Assembly (NCBI GenBank): GCA_961205875.1 | Contig: OY540822.1 | Span: 622,501-686,500 of the forward strand | From: Sialis fuliginosa | Lineage: Eukaryota; Arthropoda; Insecta; Megaloptera; Sialidae | Reading direction: 5' to 3' | Length of the DNA stretch: 64,000 nt | Part shown: positions 1-11,492 of the stretch, in pieces | Numbering within the stretch: the stretch's first letter is position 1 | Layout of the letters: the number at the start of each line of letters is the position of its first letter | Notes under the pieces: model-generated | What the model saw: only the letters and a program-made list of their open reading frames with translations | What the model was told of the DNA's origin: nothing | The model's database searches: none | Position numbers and translations under genes: made by a program

Positions 1-540
1 GCGCAAATTTTCTCATAATTTTAACCCCCATTTATACCGTAACGGTGACTCTTATCGTAAAATTTATAATAACAGCTTTTGTTTAGAATCTAATAAACAT
101 TATTTTGGGTGTTTTCTATTTGTGTCGTCCGGATAACCATTTGCGAGATAAATAAGAAAAACTAAATCCACGGAGATATTTTTGCCCCTAAAAGGGGAAC
201 CACACGGGTTTTTTAAATGTCGCCATTTCTAGTTTTGTAGAGGAAGGTTTAATGTACAACTGTACCAATTTTCATGCTTCTATCAAAAAGTGCAGATGAA
301 AAGTTCTTAACGTCCGGACTATAATTACCAAAGTCCACAAATATAATTTGTTTTTTAAATTATAGCCTTTTATTTTGTTTATTATGTTTTTTTTCTCCAG
401 TAATCACTTATAAATAGTATGACTTTTTTCCGTCACATCAGGGCCTCCTTAACCCCGGGCCCCCAGACTGGAGCCCTGTCACAATCCTCCTTTGTTAGGG
501 CCATGATTTTACTCTAGATATAATAAATTCATATATTAAT
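1..540. other. Unassigned AT-rich sequence
   Basis: No coding region is supported. Positions 435-447 (ACATCAGGGCCTC) and 480-488 (CACAATCCT) match, with the same order and similar spacing, the 3' UTR of the LINE at 6001-6051, so a fragment of a related LINE tail may lie here. The stretch 238-297 also resembles the spacer of the foldback near 25010-25070. Confidence 0.3.
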
Positions 541-1541
541 ATTAATTCACTCAATGGGATAAAAATGTAATATACTTTTCAGTTTATGGGAAAGGAGTCC
601 AAAAAAATGTTTTTTTCAAAAATCTCATCATTTCTGTTTTTGGGTTATCATTCTACGACCGTATACCAAATTTCATCTTAATCGGTATAAAATTTATATA
701 GCGAAACTATAATAATTCGGGCAAGACATACACGAGTGTATGCCATAAGGGTTCCGAAGTACGTACTACGTGAAATGTTTGGAACCACTTACAGGTGCAT
801 TTTTAAGTTAAAGTTAAAATATATAAAAGTGTCAAGTTCTACTAATTGATATCTATGTATATTTTGACACCCCACTTGCCTAGATATCAAAATAAAAAAT
901 TCTATGACGCCCCTCCCTATAATTCCAAAATTTAAAATTATATTGTTGACTTTAGTATTTGTCGTAGTAGTCCCACCAAAACCTCGTTACCAAATTTTTT
1001 TCAGATTTTTTGAGCCAGTAGTTACAGAGATAGAGGGTGGGGGGGGGGGGGGGGGGGGCAAAATAAAACACTGCTTTTAGCCCCTTACAGGCGCCATTTT
1101 TGAGTTAGAAAAAAAATAAAAAATATGGTCATGTTCTACGAATTGAGATATACATTTTGACATATCACACGGCTTGGTATTCATTTTTTTTGTTTTTTTT
1201 TGGGTTTGCTTTAAAGCCCCCTAGAGGCACCATTTTTGATTTAAAAAAAATAGAAAAAGGGTCAAATTCCGCTTGTTTGGTTTTACATTTTAACGTGCCA
1301 CATGCCTTGATATAAAAAAAAATATTTTTTTACCTAGCTTTAGCTCATTATTGCCCGCCCTGAAAAATTATTTATTCAATAAATTTGTACATATTTTACT
1401 AGAGGGTATCATTTTACATGTTCAGTAAAAATTTCAAGTTTCTAGCTTATATAGTTTACGAGCTATTTGGCTTTGAGTGATAAGGACGGACGGACGGACG
1501 ACAAAGTGAGATTAATAGGGTTTCTTCGGAACTCTAAAAAG
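541..1541 (-). repeat. AGGGTTCCG-ended interspersed repeat, copy 1
   Basis: This block is the reverse complement of 16499-17632. The shared landmarks are the GGGTTCCGAAG edge near 750, the 'acacgagtgtatgcc' block near 730, repeated 'ggcgcc' boxes and the GGACGGACGG run near 1488-1500. The part from 545 to 720 also matches 53155-53340, so two related repeat families are joined here. Both inner ends carry inverted AGGGTTCCG/CGGAACCCT, suggesting a terminal-inverted-repeat element, but I could not see a target-site duplication. No ORF. Confidence 0.65.
1039..1058. repeat. Poly-G tract (20 G)
   Basis: Uninterrupted run of 20 G inside the repeat. The inverted copy has a matching run of 18 C at 17314-17331, so the tract is a property of the family and varies in length. 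Confidence 0.95.
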
Positions 1542-1710
1542 GTTGACGGATTAACTACCAAAGCAACAACAAAAAAATGTTGGATTAAACTAACAGAAAT
1601 ATTCAATAATTATTTATTTACGTTCATAATAATTATGAAATAATTTAAATATTTGAAAATTACACTACAAATCACACTACCTATAATATTGGCGTGTATT
1701 TAAATGCACT

Positions 1711-2110
1711 TTTGCTTCCTCGCAATATCTAAGATACGAGAAACTTTGTGATCGTTTTAGAATGAGACAAAAAAAATGTTCTCCGATTTCAAAATTTTAA
1801 ATTTATCTTTCCGTTTCACGCCAAGACAAACACTTTCCGTTCCGTGTCTGTCTGTCTGTCCGTTCGTGTGTCCGTCTGTCCCCTGAATCCTTGTCACACG
1901 CATAACTCATAAACCACTAAACCGATATTATTGAAACTTGGTCGGATGGTTGGGTTTGGTTTGAGGACGGTCCCATTTCAAAAACATCAAAATCGTGTGT
2001 AAGGGGGAGGGGCGACACTACAAAATATTTTTTTTTTTAGATATCTCAAAAATGACACATGTTACGTGAAAATTTTATAGAATATTTTTTGTAGTGCATT
2101 AAATTTCCTA
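1711..2110 (+). repeat. Left part of interrupted GCTTCCTCG repeat
   Basis: The sequence matches 54578-54962 closely, starting at TTGCTTCCTCGCAATATC and including the TGTCTGTCTGTC run and the 'gtgtaaggggga' block. The match stops at 2110, and resumes at 6160 where the 54-55 kb copy is continuous. The intervening 4 kb is therefore an insertion (the LINE). Confidence 0.8.
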
Positions 2111-2229
2111 TAATAATATAAATGAACAATAAATTAAACGAACTAGATTTTCCAGCCAAGTTTATATGTAACCTTCATAAGAAAATAGAAGTATCTATAT
2201 AAAAAACAAAAATAGCCTCCATGGCCCCC

Positions 2230-4094
2230 GACTCACGAGTAAAGGACTGGCTCAAGGATCAATTCTGAGCCCAATCCTCTTTAATTTATACACGGCAGAT
2301 TTGTTGAAGATCATACCACAAAATTGCATATCCAGTTTGCTGACGATATCTGCTTATATGCAGAAAGTAATAACCTCCAGTCAGCACAATTGATTTTGTC
2401 TCATACTATGGTCCTATTCAAGAACTGGCTATTTCAATCAGGGTTAGAGATGAATCCCATTAAAAGCCAAACTATGATATTTTCTAGGTGCCGAAAAAAC
2501 CAGCTGAACAACATAGTTCTAGATAATCACGACTTTCCAGTTACTAAAACAACTAAATATTTAGGTATGTACATTATTGTACATAGATTATAAACTTAAC
2601 TGGAACTTTCATATCAACCAAACAATAAACAAATGTGAAAAATACATCAATATACTACGCGCGACCAATGGAATAACATGGGGAGCCGACCAAAAAATTT
2701 CAATAAACATATATAGAGCACTAATAAGATCCACTATAGACTACGGATGTGTCTTGTACGGTTCAGCAGCCAACCAAACACTTCTACGCTTAGATCGATT
2801 ACAGTATAAAGCCCTTAGAATATGCCTGGGAGCTCTACAGACAACACCGACCAACGCGCTACTGGTGGAAGCTGTGGAACCACCCTTACAACTAAGAAGA
2901 GAAATCTTGACAAAGAAGCACATTATAAAACAGTATAGTACAACAGTTCCACAATTATACCAAAAAATAGAAAGGTTAAATGATTTAATCAAATCTGGAA
3001 ATAAATACTGGTAGAAAAAAAAGAAACCGCTTATCTCAGAATCATTCAAACAGATACATAATCACTTGAAAAATGTTCACACGTCACCATTATCGCCAAT
3101 ATACAATTACAACTACGACATACAAACAACAGAATTAAAAATTTTAAAAGACAATAAATACTCAGAAAACAGCCTAGAAAATCAACTTATAATAATGGAA
3201 CCATGGGAAAAACTCAAGTATCCAACAAGAATATATACTGATGGTTCGAAAAACACTATAGGAGTGGGAGCTGCATATATCATACTAGAAACAAATGAAT
3301 CAGAACAGATCAAACTCCCCAATATAAGTAGTATATTCACAGCGGAGGCAATAGCGATACAAAAAGCCTTAGAAACGGTTCTTAGTAACAACAACAAATA
3401 CAAATCTATATTAATACATACAGATTCATTATCAATCCTAGAAAACCTCAAGACAACAGAACATCAAACGTCAAATAACCATATTTAATACTAAATATAT
3501 TAGAATTAATAAACAAATTAAAAAATGAAAAAGTAGAAGTTACATTCATATGGGTGAAAACCCATTGTGGCATAAACGGCAACGAACAAGCTGACACACA
3601 CACTAGCCAAATCAGCTATATCATTAAAAAATATTTACACAGATACGCTCATACCACCTTGGGACGCGCTATCAATTACCAAAAAACAAATTAAAATTAA
3701 ATGGAACCAACAATCGGCAAAAAGTAAAGGATTAAACTACTACAACATCCAACCAGTGATACCAACAAAACCATGGTTCACGGAAAAACATTTTCCAAGA
3801 GACATGATGACAATTATATCAAGATTAAAGTTTAACCATGCCATATGCCCAAAATACCTATACAAAATAAAAAAAAGTGAAAGTGAATACTGCAAGTGCG
3901 ACAATGAGTCGACCGGTGACATAAATCACATATTTTTCGAGTGTAAACTATATAAAGACGACATTGTAACACTAACTAAAAAATTAATTCAAAATAAAAT
4001 AAACCCACCTTATAATATACCATCGCTCCTGGCCTCGTTTGATTATAATATATATAATGAATTATACTTGTTTGTACAAACAACGAAATTGTAA
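2230..4094 (+). pseudogene. LINE ORF2 remnant: reverse transcriptase C-part, RNase H, Cys/His finger
   Basis: Decayed polyprotein in several frames. Near 2240-2290 the translation reads GLAQGSILSPILFNLY-like (RT motif), followed by FADDICLYAES at 2334 (the catalytic FADD box). The thumb and connection region runs 2577-3014. RNase H follows: IYTDGSKNTIGVGAAYI near 3230 (first Asp), AEAIAIQKALE near 3345 (Glu), ILIHTDSLSILENL near 3411 (Asp), and WVKTHCGINGNEQADT near 3551 in another frame (His/Asp). The end, 3756-4094, has a CKCDN...GDINHIFFEC zinc-finger-like motif usual for this class. Frame breaks near 2578, 3014-3066, 3488 and 3600 make it non-functional. The endonuclease and ORF1 are absent. 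Confidence 0.85.
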
Positions 4095-4165
4095 AACAGC
4101 CAGTGCGAAAAATAATGTAATGACTCTAATATTCATACTGATTGTGAGACATATGTATGTATGTA

Positions 4166-5475
4166 GGGGAGAGGTGCTGCAGTTGAAACACGGTGTCAGT
4201 TGAAACGTTTCAAAAATAATATCTACTAATGGTCATAAATGAAAGCTTTATAACATCTGAGTTAGCTAATATGTTACTGCTTTACTGACCAAGTCGGCGC
4301 TACTTTCTCTCAAATGAATTTTGAAAAATGTATGAATTAGTGTTTTTTCAGACGATGTGTAATTTTTAAAGTACGAACATATTTTTGGGTAATCCAATTG
4401 TGTAATACATTCAAAAATCATTTCTCGTTAATAATATTTGGTTAGTAGATTGATCCAGAAGCAAGGTATCTATAGAGCTATGTGTTTTTAATTAATTTAC
4501 ATTAATTTAAATTTGGTGCACATTATGTTACATTTTTCGGGCAAGGCTGCAATTGAAACAATTTAGAGTGCGTCGGTTGAAACATGTTTCAACCGACGCC
4601 TAATTACAACTGGTTACAAACTGTGAGAAATCACAGTTTGAAATCCCTAAAAATATTATTTTTAAACTTCTGTTTTCTTTTGTTTTGATAGGTCCCGCTG
4701 TTTTGTATTGTTTAAAAAAATTGTTAGTTGGGTAAGAGAGGGAGAATATGACGCAGAAAGCGACGCCATGAATCAGTAGAAAAAAGTCGTTATATAGACA
4801 TAATTTCTCGAAGTAGTGTTGATATTTGTTATAAATTAAATATACATATAAGTGAGAGAATATAAAGAATAATATAAAAAGTGGTTATTAGTCAGTAGAA
4901 GTGTGTTATAAAAAAGAAGAAAGGTTAAAATAGAAGTGTTAAAACAGCGTAAACTGCATTTATGCAGTTTACGCCATTTTAAGTTTAAACAATAAAAATT
5001 TGAAGGCAGAAGAGGTAAAGTTAGAAATGAAACCGTGTGTAATATTAAGTAAATGTTGAATCAAATAAAAAGTACACTAAATAAATTAAAAATAGTATTA
5101 ATGCAATAATAAACATCGTAAATAATAAGTCATAATAATTGAATCAACATAATAATATACAGAATTGTGAGACAAAGATAAACATATGACAATAAGTGCG
5201 AAGAAAGAAAAAAATTAACAATTATAACATATGTTTCAATTGACGCATGAGGGTGTTTCAATTGACGCTTTACCGGCGTCATTTGAAACACTCTCTTTGG
5301 CTTTGCCTTAGATCGATTTTTACATACACTGGTTAATATTTTGAGAAATTTTGTTCGCTGATTAGAAGTTTAATAGAGAGACTTTATTGTGTCCAAATTT
5401 GAAATAATTACTAATAAAAATAACAAAGTTATCATCGAAATTCCAAAAACTGTTTCAATTGCAGCACCTCTCCCC
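4166..5475. mobile_element. TA-flanked TIR transposon, non-autonomous (1310 bp)
   Basis: The ends are inverted copies of GGGGAGAGGTGCTGCARTTG, followed by AAAC; flanking TA at 4164-4165 and 5476-5477 is the target duplication. The motif GGTTGAAAC/GTTTCAACC recurs inside: near 4190, 4550, an exact palindrome CGGTTGAAACATGTTTCAAC at 4573, and 5230-5292. These look like subterminal transposase-binding repeats. No transposase ORF is present. It interrupts the LINE 3' UTR, so it is younger than the LINE. A TA duplication suggests Tc1/mariner or a relative. Confidence 0.8.
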
Positions 5476-6155
5476 TATATGTTAAATGTACAGTCACCTG
5501 CATTAATGGTCTTGCAGTTTGTATTCATTTTCGTTTATCACAAACTTAGTAGGCTCCTCCCATTTGATTATTATAATATTTAAATCATTTCACCATGTAT
5601 CAAACAAAGACATATATTTAGAAATTCATTTGCTAGATAATAAAGAACTACTCTTCGTTTATAATAGGTACTCATATATATTTGTGCAATTAAATTATTA
5701 TGTAATCTATTGAAAATTGTATACGTAAATTTTGTGGCAATAAATATTTGATATTCCGAATTTTAGTATTTAAATATATATTAAACTTGATAGAAAAAGA
5801 TAAACGATGATGTTTGCCTTTAAATTTGGAATCTGTTGTAAGCGATTCTAGCCTTTAGGGTGCCAGACGAGTTCTGAAGGCGACTGTACATAATATGTTA
5901 TGTGCATATAAAACATGCAGATGTCAGAGGTATAAATATTGAGAGTCATAGAATAAGTTAGAATAGAACCTACTGTGTGACCCTAACCACATCTCCATGG
6001 ACATCAGGGCCTCATGAGTGTTACCTGCCCTGGTCGCCCCGGGGCACAATCCTTATCCATATGTCAACCATGTCTGGCGGAGGTGTGCTGTCAAATTAAC
6101 TGGCTGAATTTGTAAACAATAAGGCCAAAAAGAAAAATAATAATAATAATAATAT
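5476..6155 (+). other. LINE 3' UTR, distal part, with (AAT)n tail
   Basis: Continues the LINE after the nested transposon. The segment 5990-6115 is GC-richer than its surroundings and able to fold ('cgccccggggc'); it may be a structured tail recognised by the LINE reverse transcriptase (inference). Short ORFs here have no recognisable content. Confidence 0.55.
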
Positions 6156-6159
6156 GGGT

Positions 6160-6615
6160 CTACAACGTTTGTTGTAAAATATTCCCTTACAAAGATTTAT
6201 CTTAATTTATTTTAAAAATTCGTGTTTTGTTTTTCTAAATTGATATTTGCTTGGACATATCAAATGTCATTTTGACGTTTTAATTGTATTTTGGCGTTTT
6301 AAATGTCATTTGACGTTTTAAATGTCATTTTGACTTTTTAAATGTCATTTTGATGTTTGCATAAATTTAGTTTTAGATTGAAATTGTCAAAAAATTTAAA
6401 ATATACAAAAACATAATCAGGTGCGTTTTATGAAAAATTTCAAACTAATATTTTTTAGTAAAATTGTATCAAAATTAAATGGTTAACCAATTCCAGGCAA
6501 TTTATCTAAACACTATCGGTTTTTATTTAAATTGTTCAATAATTAACTAACTTTGGTGAATTTAGCACGAGGAAGCACTGTGCATTTACTTGGCAGATAT
6601 TTTTTAAAATTTTTT
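6160..6615 (+). repeat. Right part of interrupted GCTTCCTCG repeat
   Basis: Matches 54963-55325: CTACAACGTTTGTTGTAAAA, TGTCATTTTGACGTTTTAAA-type repeats, then GCACGAGGAAGCACTGTGCA. In this copy the TGTCATTTTGACG motif is iterated four times (6266-6355). The inner ends TGCTTCCTCG and CGAGGAAGCA are inverted. Confidence 0.8.
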
Positions 6616-6687
6616 CACTAATAACAAATATATTGCCCGAAAAATAAATTATTCAACATAAAACAAATTACTGAACATAAAACAAAT

Positions 6688-6890
6688 AAAGGTACTGGCA
6701 CCAGTCTTGACCGCTTATAAAAAATCCACCAGCTGCGCAAAAGTGATGGGTAAATAGGGTTGGTTTTTGACAAAAATTAACTATTTCTACTTTTCTACTA
6801 TTCCCAAAATGACCTTTTGATAATTTTTGTCTAAAACAAACTCTCTTTACCTATCACTTTTGCGCCCCTGGTGATTTTTTAAAGTGATTG
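6688..6890. repeat. Short inverted-repeat element
   Basis: The segment 6720-6754 (around CTGCGCAAAAGTGAT) is inverted at 6845-6884 (ATCACTTTTGCGCCCCTGG). It starts with GGTACTGGCACCAGTCTTG, which recurs at 7891-7912 and 63816-63837. Non-coding, probably a MITE. Confidence 0.5.
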
Positions 6891-7199
6891 CCATTATAGT
6901 AATGCACGCGACCCATTTTCATCTAAATCTGACCAGTCAAAAATTTGTTTACATTTTCAAAAAAATCACTTTTTTGGTCAATTTTTCGAAACTATGGGCT
7001 CATTGCGCGATCTGAAGATATTGGCCGATTTAAAAAAAAATAGTGGCGTTATGCTTGTTTTAATAAGTAGCAACTTCTGCGTTCTTATTACGATTCGATC
7101 TACTGTAATAATAATGACTTTGAATCTACAGATGTATAAATATCTAGAGTGTAACCTTCCCTCAATAGGTTCGCTACCAGAAAACAAACAAAAATAGAC

Positions 7200-8323
7200 C
7201 GCATACAAATGATAATAAATTATTGAAACATTTTAGTATAAAAATGTAATGAACCTCTGCTTTACCTGCTAACACATTCCTTTTCACTCTAGTTCGACAA
7301 ACGTTACTATGTATGTTCTCACTTTACTCTCTCTTTATTTCATTAATTCTTGTTCTGTTAGCGGGGCGGGGCTTACATTCAAAACTCCCAAAACATTTCC
7401 AATATGAAGTAGAGTCGGTTCTTAATAAAACATAAGTGTGTGTGTATGGTTTCTGTTAGATATTAAGGTAATTTTTTATTTTATTATTATTTTTTGTTGT
7501 AGAACTCCTTGTTTTTTTTTTTTTTTTTTTTTTTTAATTCTATGCATATAGAATTTAACTAGGGAACATAAGAAATTCAATGTTATTTCTAATACATATA
7601 AATGCTTTCCCGTATATATCGGGTGTTCAAAATAAAATGTTACGATTTTTTTCTCGTAAATTAAGCTGCTTACAGAAAATTTTTTAAAATTAAAAGTTAC
7701 TCATTATGTAGGCAGCAATATCGTGATGTTTTTATTTTTTATTTGCATATGTTATTTATAGTTTTTTTTTTAAATATACGCGAAAAAAATTAAGATTATT
7801 TTGTTCGGAAATTTTTTTAACTCGTGGCGATTTTTTGCAAATGAATGTTAATTTTTAAATTTACAAGAAATTAATTTAGATAAAATGTATAAGGTAACGG
7901 CACCAGTCTTGGCAAGCACCCCAGTAGTGGCAAATTTTTAATTAAATGTCCTGAATTTGAGATATGTGATGATATTTGATTACTACTTTTTCTGAATATT
8001 AATCTATATATATTTAACTGTCTTACAGCGTGATTTGATGACAATCGGCCAATAGGTGTCAAAATAGTGGACATTTAAACATAGCGGATCAGTCGAAATT
8101 CACGAAGTGTGTATTTTCTTATGTAAATGATTAGTGGAGCGAGTTCGTAAAATTAATATGTTTCATTCTTGAACATTTCTTAAAGATAAGGTCACCACCA
8201 AAAGTTCATTGTCAGACAAAATAATTTGCAATTTAATAAATTCTACAAAAAATTAACATTATAATTATAATATATGTTAGTAATATTCAAACATTCGACA
8301 TTGTTTACAAAAATACTTCTGTA
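7200..8323. other. Unassigned AT-rich sequence
   Basis: Contains a run of 24 T at 7512-7535 and a GGTAACGGCACCAGTCTTGG box at 7893-7912. I see no coding region or recognised element. Short ORFs lack family features. Confidence 0.4.
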
Positions 8324-8325
8324 TA

Positions 8326-8897
8326 TGGGCAAATCCACAGAACGTGGCCGCTTTGAGGGAACGGCAATAGTGCGCGTGTGGGAATGTATATTACCCACCC
8401 ATAAGTACACGAACTCAAAGTATACTTTATTGTGGATGTAAACATGGAGTTACAAGTCGATTGCTTGATTCATATAAAAACTGCAGCACAATTTGCATTG
8501 AAAAATCGGTTATTTTCACGTTTTCAGAATGGAACTTTTAAAAAAAGAAAAATTCATACCACCGCAATTTTCTCAGATTCAAACCAATGAATCTGACATT
8601 TTTACTGGACATGTTTTTTGGTACAATGAACCTTTTCCCGGAGTTTCAAAGGCGCACATTTCATATGCGCGATTGCTTTATCCAGCGAACGGCAATTTCA
8701 GCGTTTTTTATTTGGTTTATTTGCTGTAACTTTTGGAACATCCGAAGCACACTCCTGAAATTGAGACCAATTATTCTTCTCTTTGTTACGAAGATTTTGA
8801 GACAACATAGAAGAGTGTGCGTTCAATGCTCCATTTTGAAGAAGCATTTGAGTATTTTAATTTAAAGCTAATGCGGCCACATTCTGTGGATTTGCCC
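8326..8897. mobile_element. TA-flanked MITE (572 bp)
   Basis: Terminal inverted repeats TGGGCAAATCCACAGAA plus YGTGGCCGC, flanked by TA (8324-8325 and 8898-8899). The internal ORF 8529-8729 (66 aa) matches nothing I recognise. Size, TIRs and TA duplication fit a Tc1/mariner-type deletion derivative. Confidence 0.75.
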
Positions 8898-9050
8898 ATA
8901 TACATATGTATGTTTATTTTTATAATAAAAAAAATAAGGGGGGAACATTTGTCATTTTGACGTAAAAAAATATAGTTGAGAGCAAAAAAAGCTACTTTAT
9001 TATTAGAGATTGGAAAAATAGTTTTTAAACTATTGCGAAAAATGCAACTA

Positions 9051-11490
9051 CACTGCTTGTCACAATTAGTGGGACAGTTTTTCAATGTAACACAGTTTTG
9101 GTAAAAATTGTCATATAAATATAAAAATTCATAAAAATCATTAGTATGGTGTTGTTTCAAAACCCAAAGAGTAAAAACTTTGTGCGTGCATCGATAGCGG
9201 GTGTACAACCCTTGGAGGGGTGAAAAATGGATAGTGACAATTTCAAGTATTGAAAAAAAAATTTAAAAACTGTTTATTCTAAGATAATGATAAAATTCAC
9301 ATTAATTTTTATACGTAGAACTTATTTAAACCCTATAGGTATAAATTATTTTTTAAAATCAATATTTAATTCTTTTTTCCACCTGTTATCATCCCCTAAA
9401 TTTAGGTTATTATAAATATAGGAAAATATGAAAGAAATTTTAAAAATCTTCAAGGGTTGTTAAAAATAATCACAATAAATATAAATTTACAATTTCAATA
9501 AAATCCAGTAATTTTCAACCACTTTTCTACTCTTTAATATTCAACCCCCTGTGTATTACAATTAATTCGAACAACGTAGGTAAAGATAAATTTTGAAATT
9601 TACAAAATAGGTAGTAAACTGTATATATAACGGTACTGTATGTTAAAAAACACAAATTAATTATAAGGGTAGGCATCAACCCTTAAATACTAAACCGCCC
9701 CAAATAGTAGGGTAGAATATTAAATTTAAGTGTGATTTTATAAGAAATCAATTAATGCTCTTATTTGAAGATTTTTGTGAAAATTTTGTGCACCACAATT
9801 CACCCCTACGGATGTAGCTACCCTAAATTTAAAAAATATACACTTTTTTTAAAACATCGTATCTAAAAATTCAGCGGAATTTTTTTGTCATCCTTTCGTA
9901 ATACAAAAGGCCGACATTTGATCTTTCTACACCGGTAAAATTAAAACAATACACTATCAGGAACTACCCTTAAATTTTTATTTCTTAAAAATAAAATAAA
10001 TTTTATTTCAATTAATATTGAAAATATAGGTATCTATGGAAATTAATGGACAATTTACGAGTTTTTCATAAGTTTGGTTCAAATTAATTCAATCGTTCTG
10101 AGACGTTGAAATTTACTAAATGTGTAGTAAACTGTGTATACAACAGAATTGTATGTTAAAAAACACAAATAAGTTTTAAGGGTAGTCATCAACCCTTAAA
10201 AACTAAATCACCCCCAATAATAGGGTTGTAAATTGAATTCAATTGCGATTTTATGAAAAATCAATTAAAGTGTGCACCACAATTCACCCCTACGGATATA
10301 GGTACCCTCAATTTAAAAAATATACACATTTTTTTAAATATGGTATCTAGACAGTCCGTGGTATTTTTGTTTCATCCTTTCATAATATAAAAGGCCGACA
10401 TTTGTTCTTTCGTTACCGGTAAAATTAAAACAATACTTTATCCGAAATGTGTCAAAACGATTGGATTAATTTAAGCCAAACTCGTAAATTGTCCATTAAT
10501 TTCCATAGATACCTATATTTTCAATATTAATTGAAATAAAATTTATTTTATTTTTAAGAAATAAAAATTTAAAGGTAGTTCCTGATAGTGTATTGTTTTA
10601 ATTTTACCGGTGTAGAAAGATCAAATGTCGGCCTTTTGTATTACGAAAGGATGACAAAAAAATTCCGCTGAATTTTTAGATACGATGTTTTAAAAAAAGT
10701 GTATATTTTTTAAATGTAGGGTAGCTACATCCGTAGGGGTGAATTGTGGTGCACAAAATTTTCACAAAAAACTTCAAATAAGAGCATTAATTGATTTCTT
10801 ATAAAATCACACTTAAATTTAATATTCTACCCTACTATTTGGGGCGGTTTAGTATTAAGGGTTGATGCCTACCCTTATAATTAATTTGTGTTTTTTAACA
10901 TACAGTACCGTTGTATATACAGTTTACTACCTATTTTGTAAATTTCAAAATTTATCTTTACCTACGTTGTTCGAATTAATTGTAATACACAGGGGGTTGA
11001 ATATTAAAGGGTAGAAAAGTGGTTGAAAATTACTGGATTTTATTGAAATTGTAAATTTATATTTATTGTGATTATTTCTAACAACCTTTGAAGATTTAAA
11101 AAATGTCTTTCATATTTTCCTATATTTATAATAACCTAAATTTAGGGGATGATAACAGGTGGAAAAAAGAATTAAATATTGATTTAAAAAAATAGTTTAT
11201 ACCTATAGGGTTCAAATAAGTTCTACGTATAAAAATTAATGTGAATTTTATCATTATCTTAGAATAAACAGTTTTTAAACTTTTTTTTCAATACTTGAAA
11301 TTGTCACTTTCCATTTTTCACCCCTCCAAGGGTTGTACACCCGCTATCGATGCACGCACAAAGTTTTTACTCTTTGGGTTTTGAAACAACACCATACTAA
11401 TGATTTTTATGATTTTTCATATTAATATGACAATTTTTACCAAAACTGTGTTACATTGAAAAAGTGTCCCACTAATTGTGACAAGCAGTG
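9051..11490. mobile_element. Large TA-flanked foldback element (2.44 kb palindrome)
   Basis: The arms 9051-10075 and 10465-11490 are near-perfect reverse complements of about 1 kb each. They start CACTGCTTGTCACAATTAGT and are flanked by TA (9049-9050, 11491-11492). The roughly 390-bp loop holds a diverged direct copy (about 10115-10445) of an arm segment (about 9600-9960), whose inverse is at about 10590-10945. One internal unit is thus present three times, two direct and one inverted. No coding capacity. The arms differ by only scattered bases, so either the element is young or the arms have been homogenised. Confidence 0.9.
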
Positions 11491-11492
11491 TA

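Larger units (their letters stand above)
2111..6155 (+). mobile_element. 5'-truncated I-type LINE (non-LTR retrotransposon)
   Basis: A LINE fragment lies between the two halves of a host repeat. It contains the end of the reverse transcriptase, an RNase H domain, a C-terminal Cys/His finger and a long 3' UTR ending in (AAT)n at 6134-6154; a trinucleotide tail is typical of I-clade LINEs. The 5' end is missing, as in most reverse-transcribed copies. A DNA transposon (4166-5475) splits the 3' UTR. The right edge is precise because the host repeat resumes at 6160 with CTACAACGTTTG; only a very short shared CTA could serve as the target duplication. The clade rests on the RNase H domain and tail; R1 or Loa relatives are possible. 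Confidence 0.8.

Noticed and set aside
3182..3451. Minus-strand ORF of 89 codons
   Set aside because: Antisense of the LINE RNase H domain.
8529..8865. Overlapping ORFs in the 572-bp MITE as a mini-transposase
   Set aside because: No HTH or DDE features; two frames overlap and neither resembles a known family.
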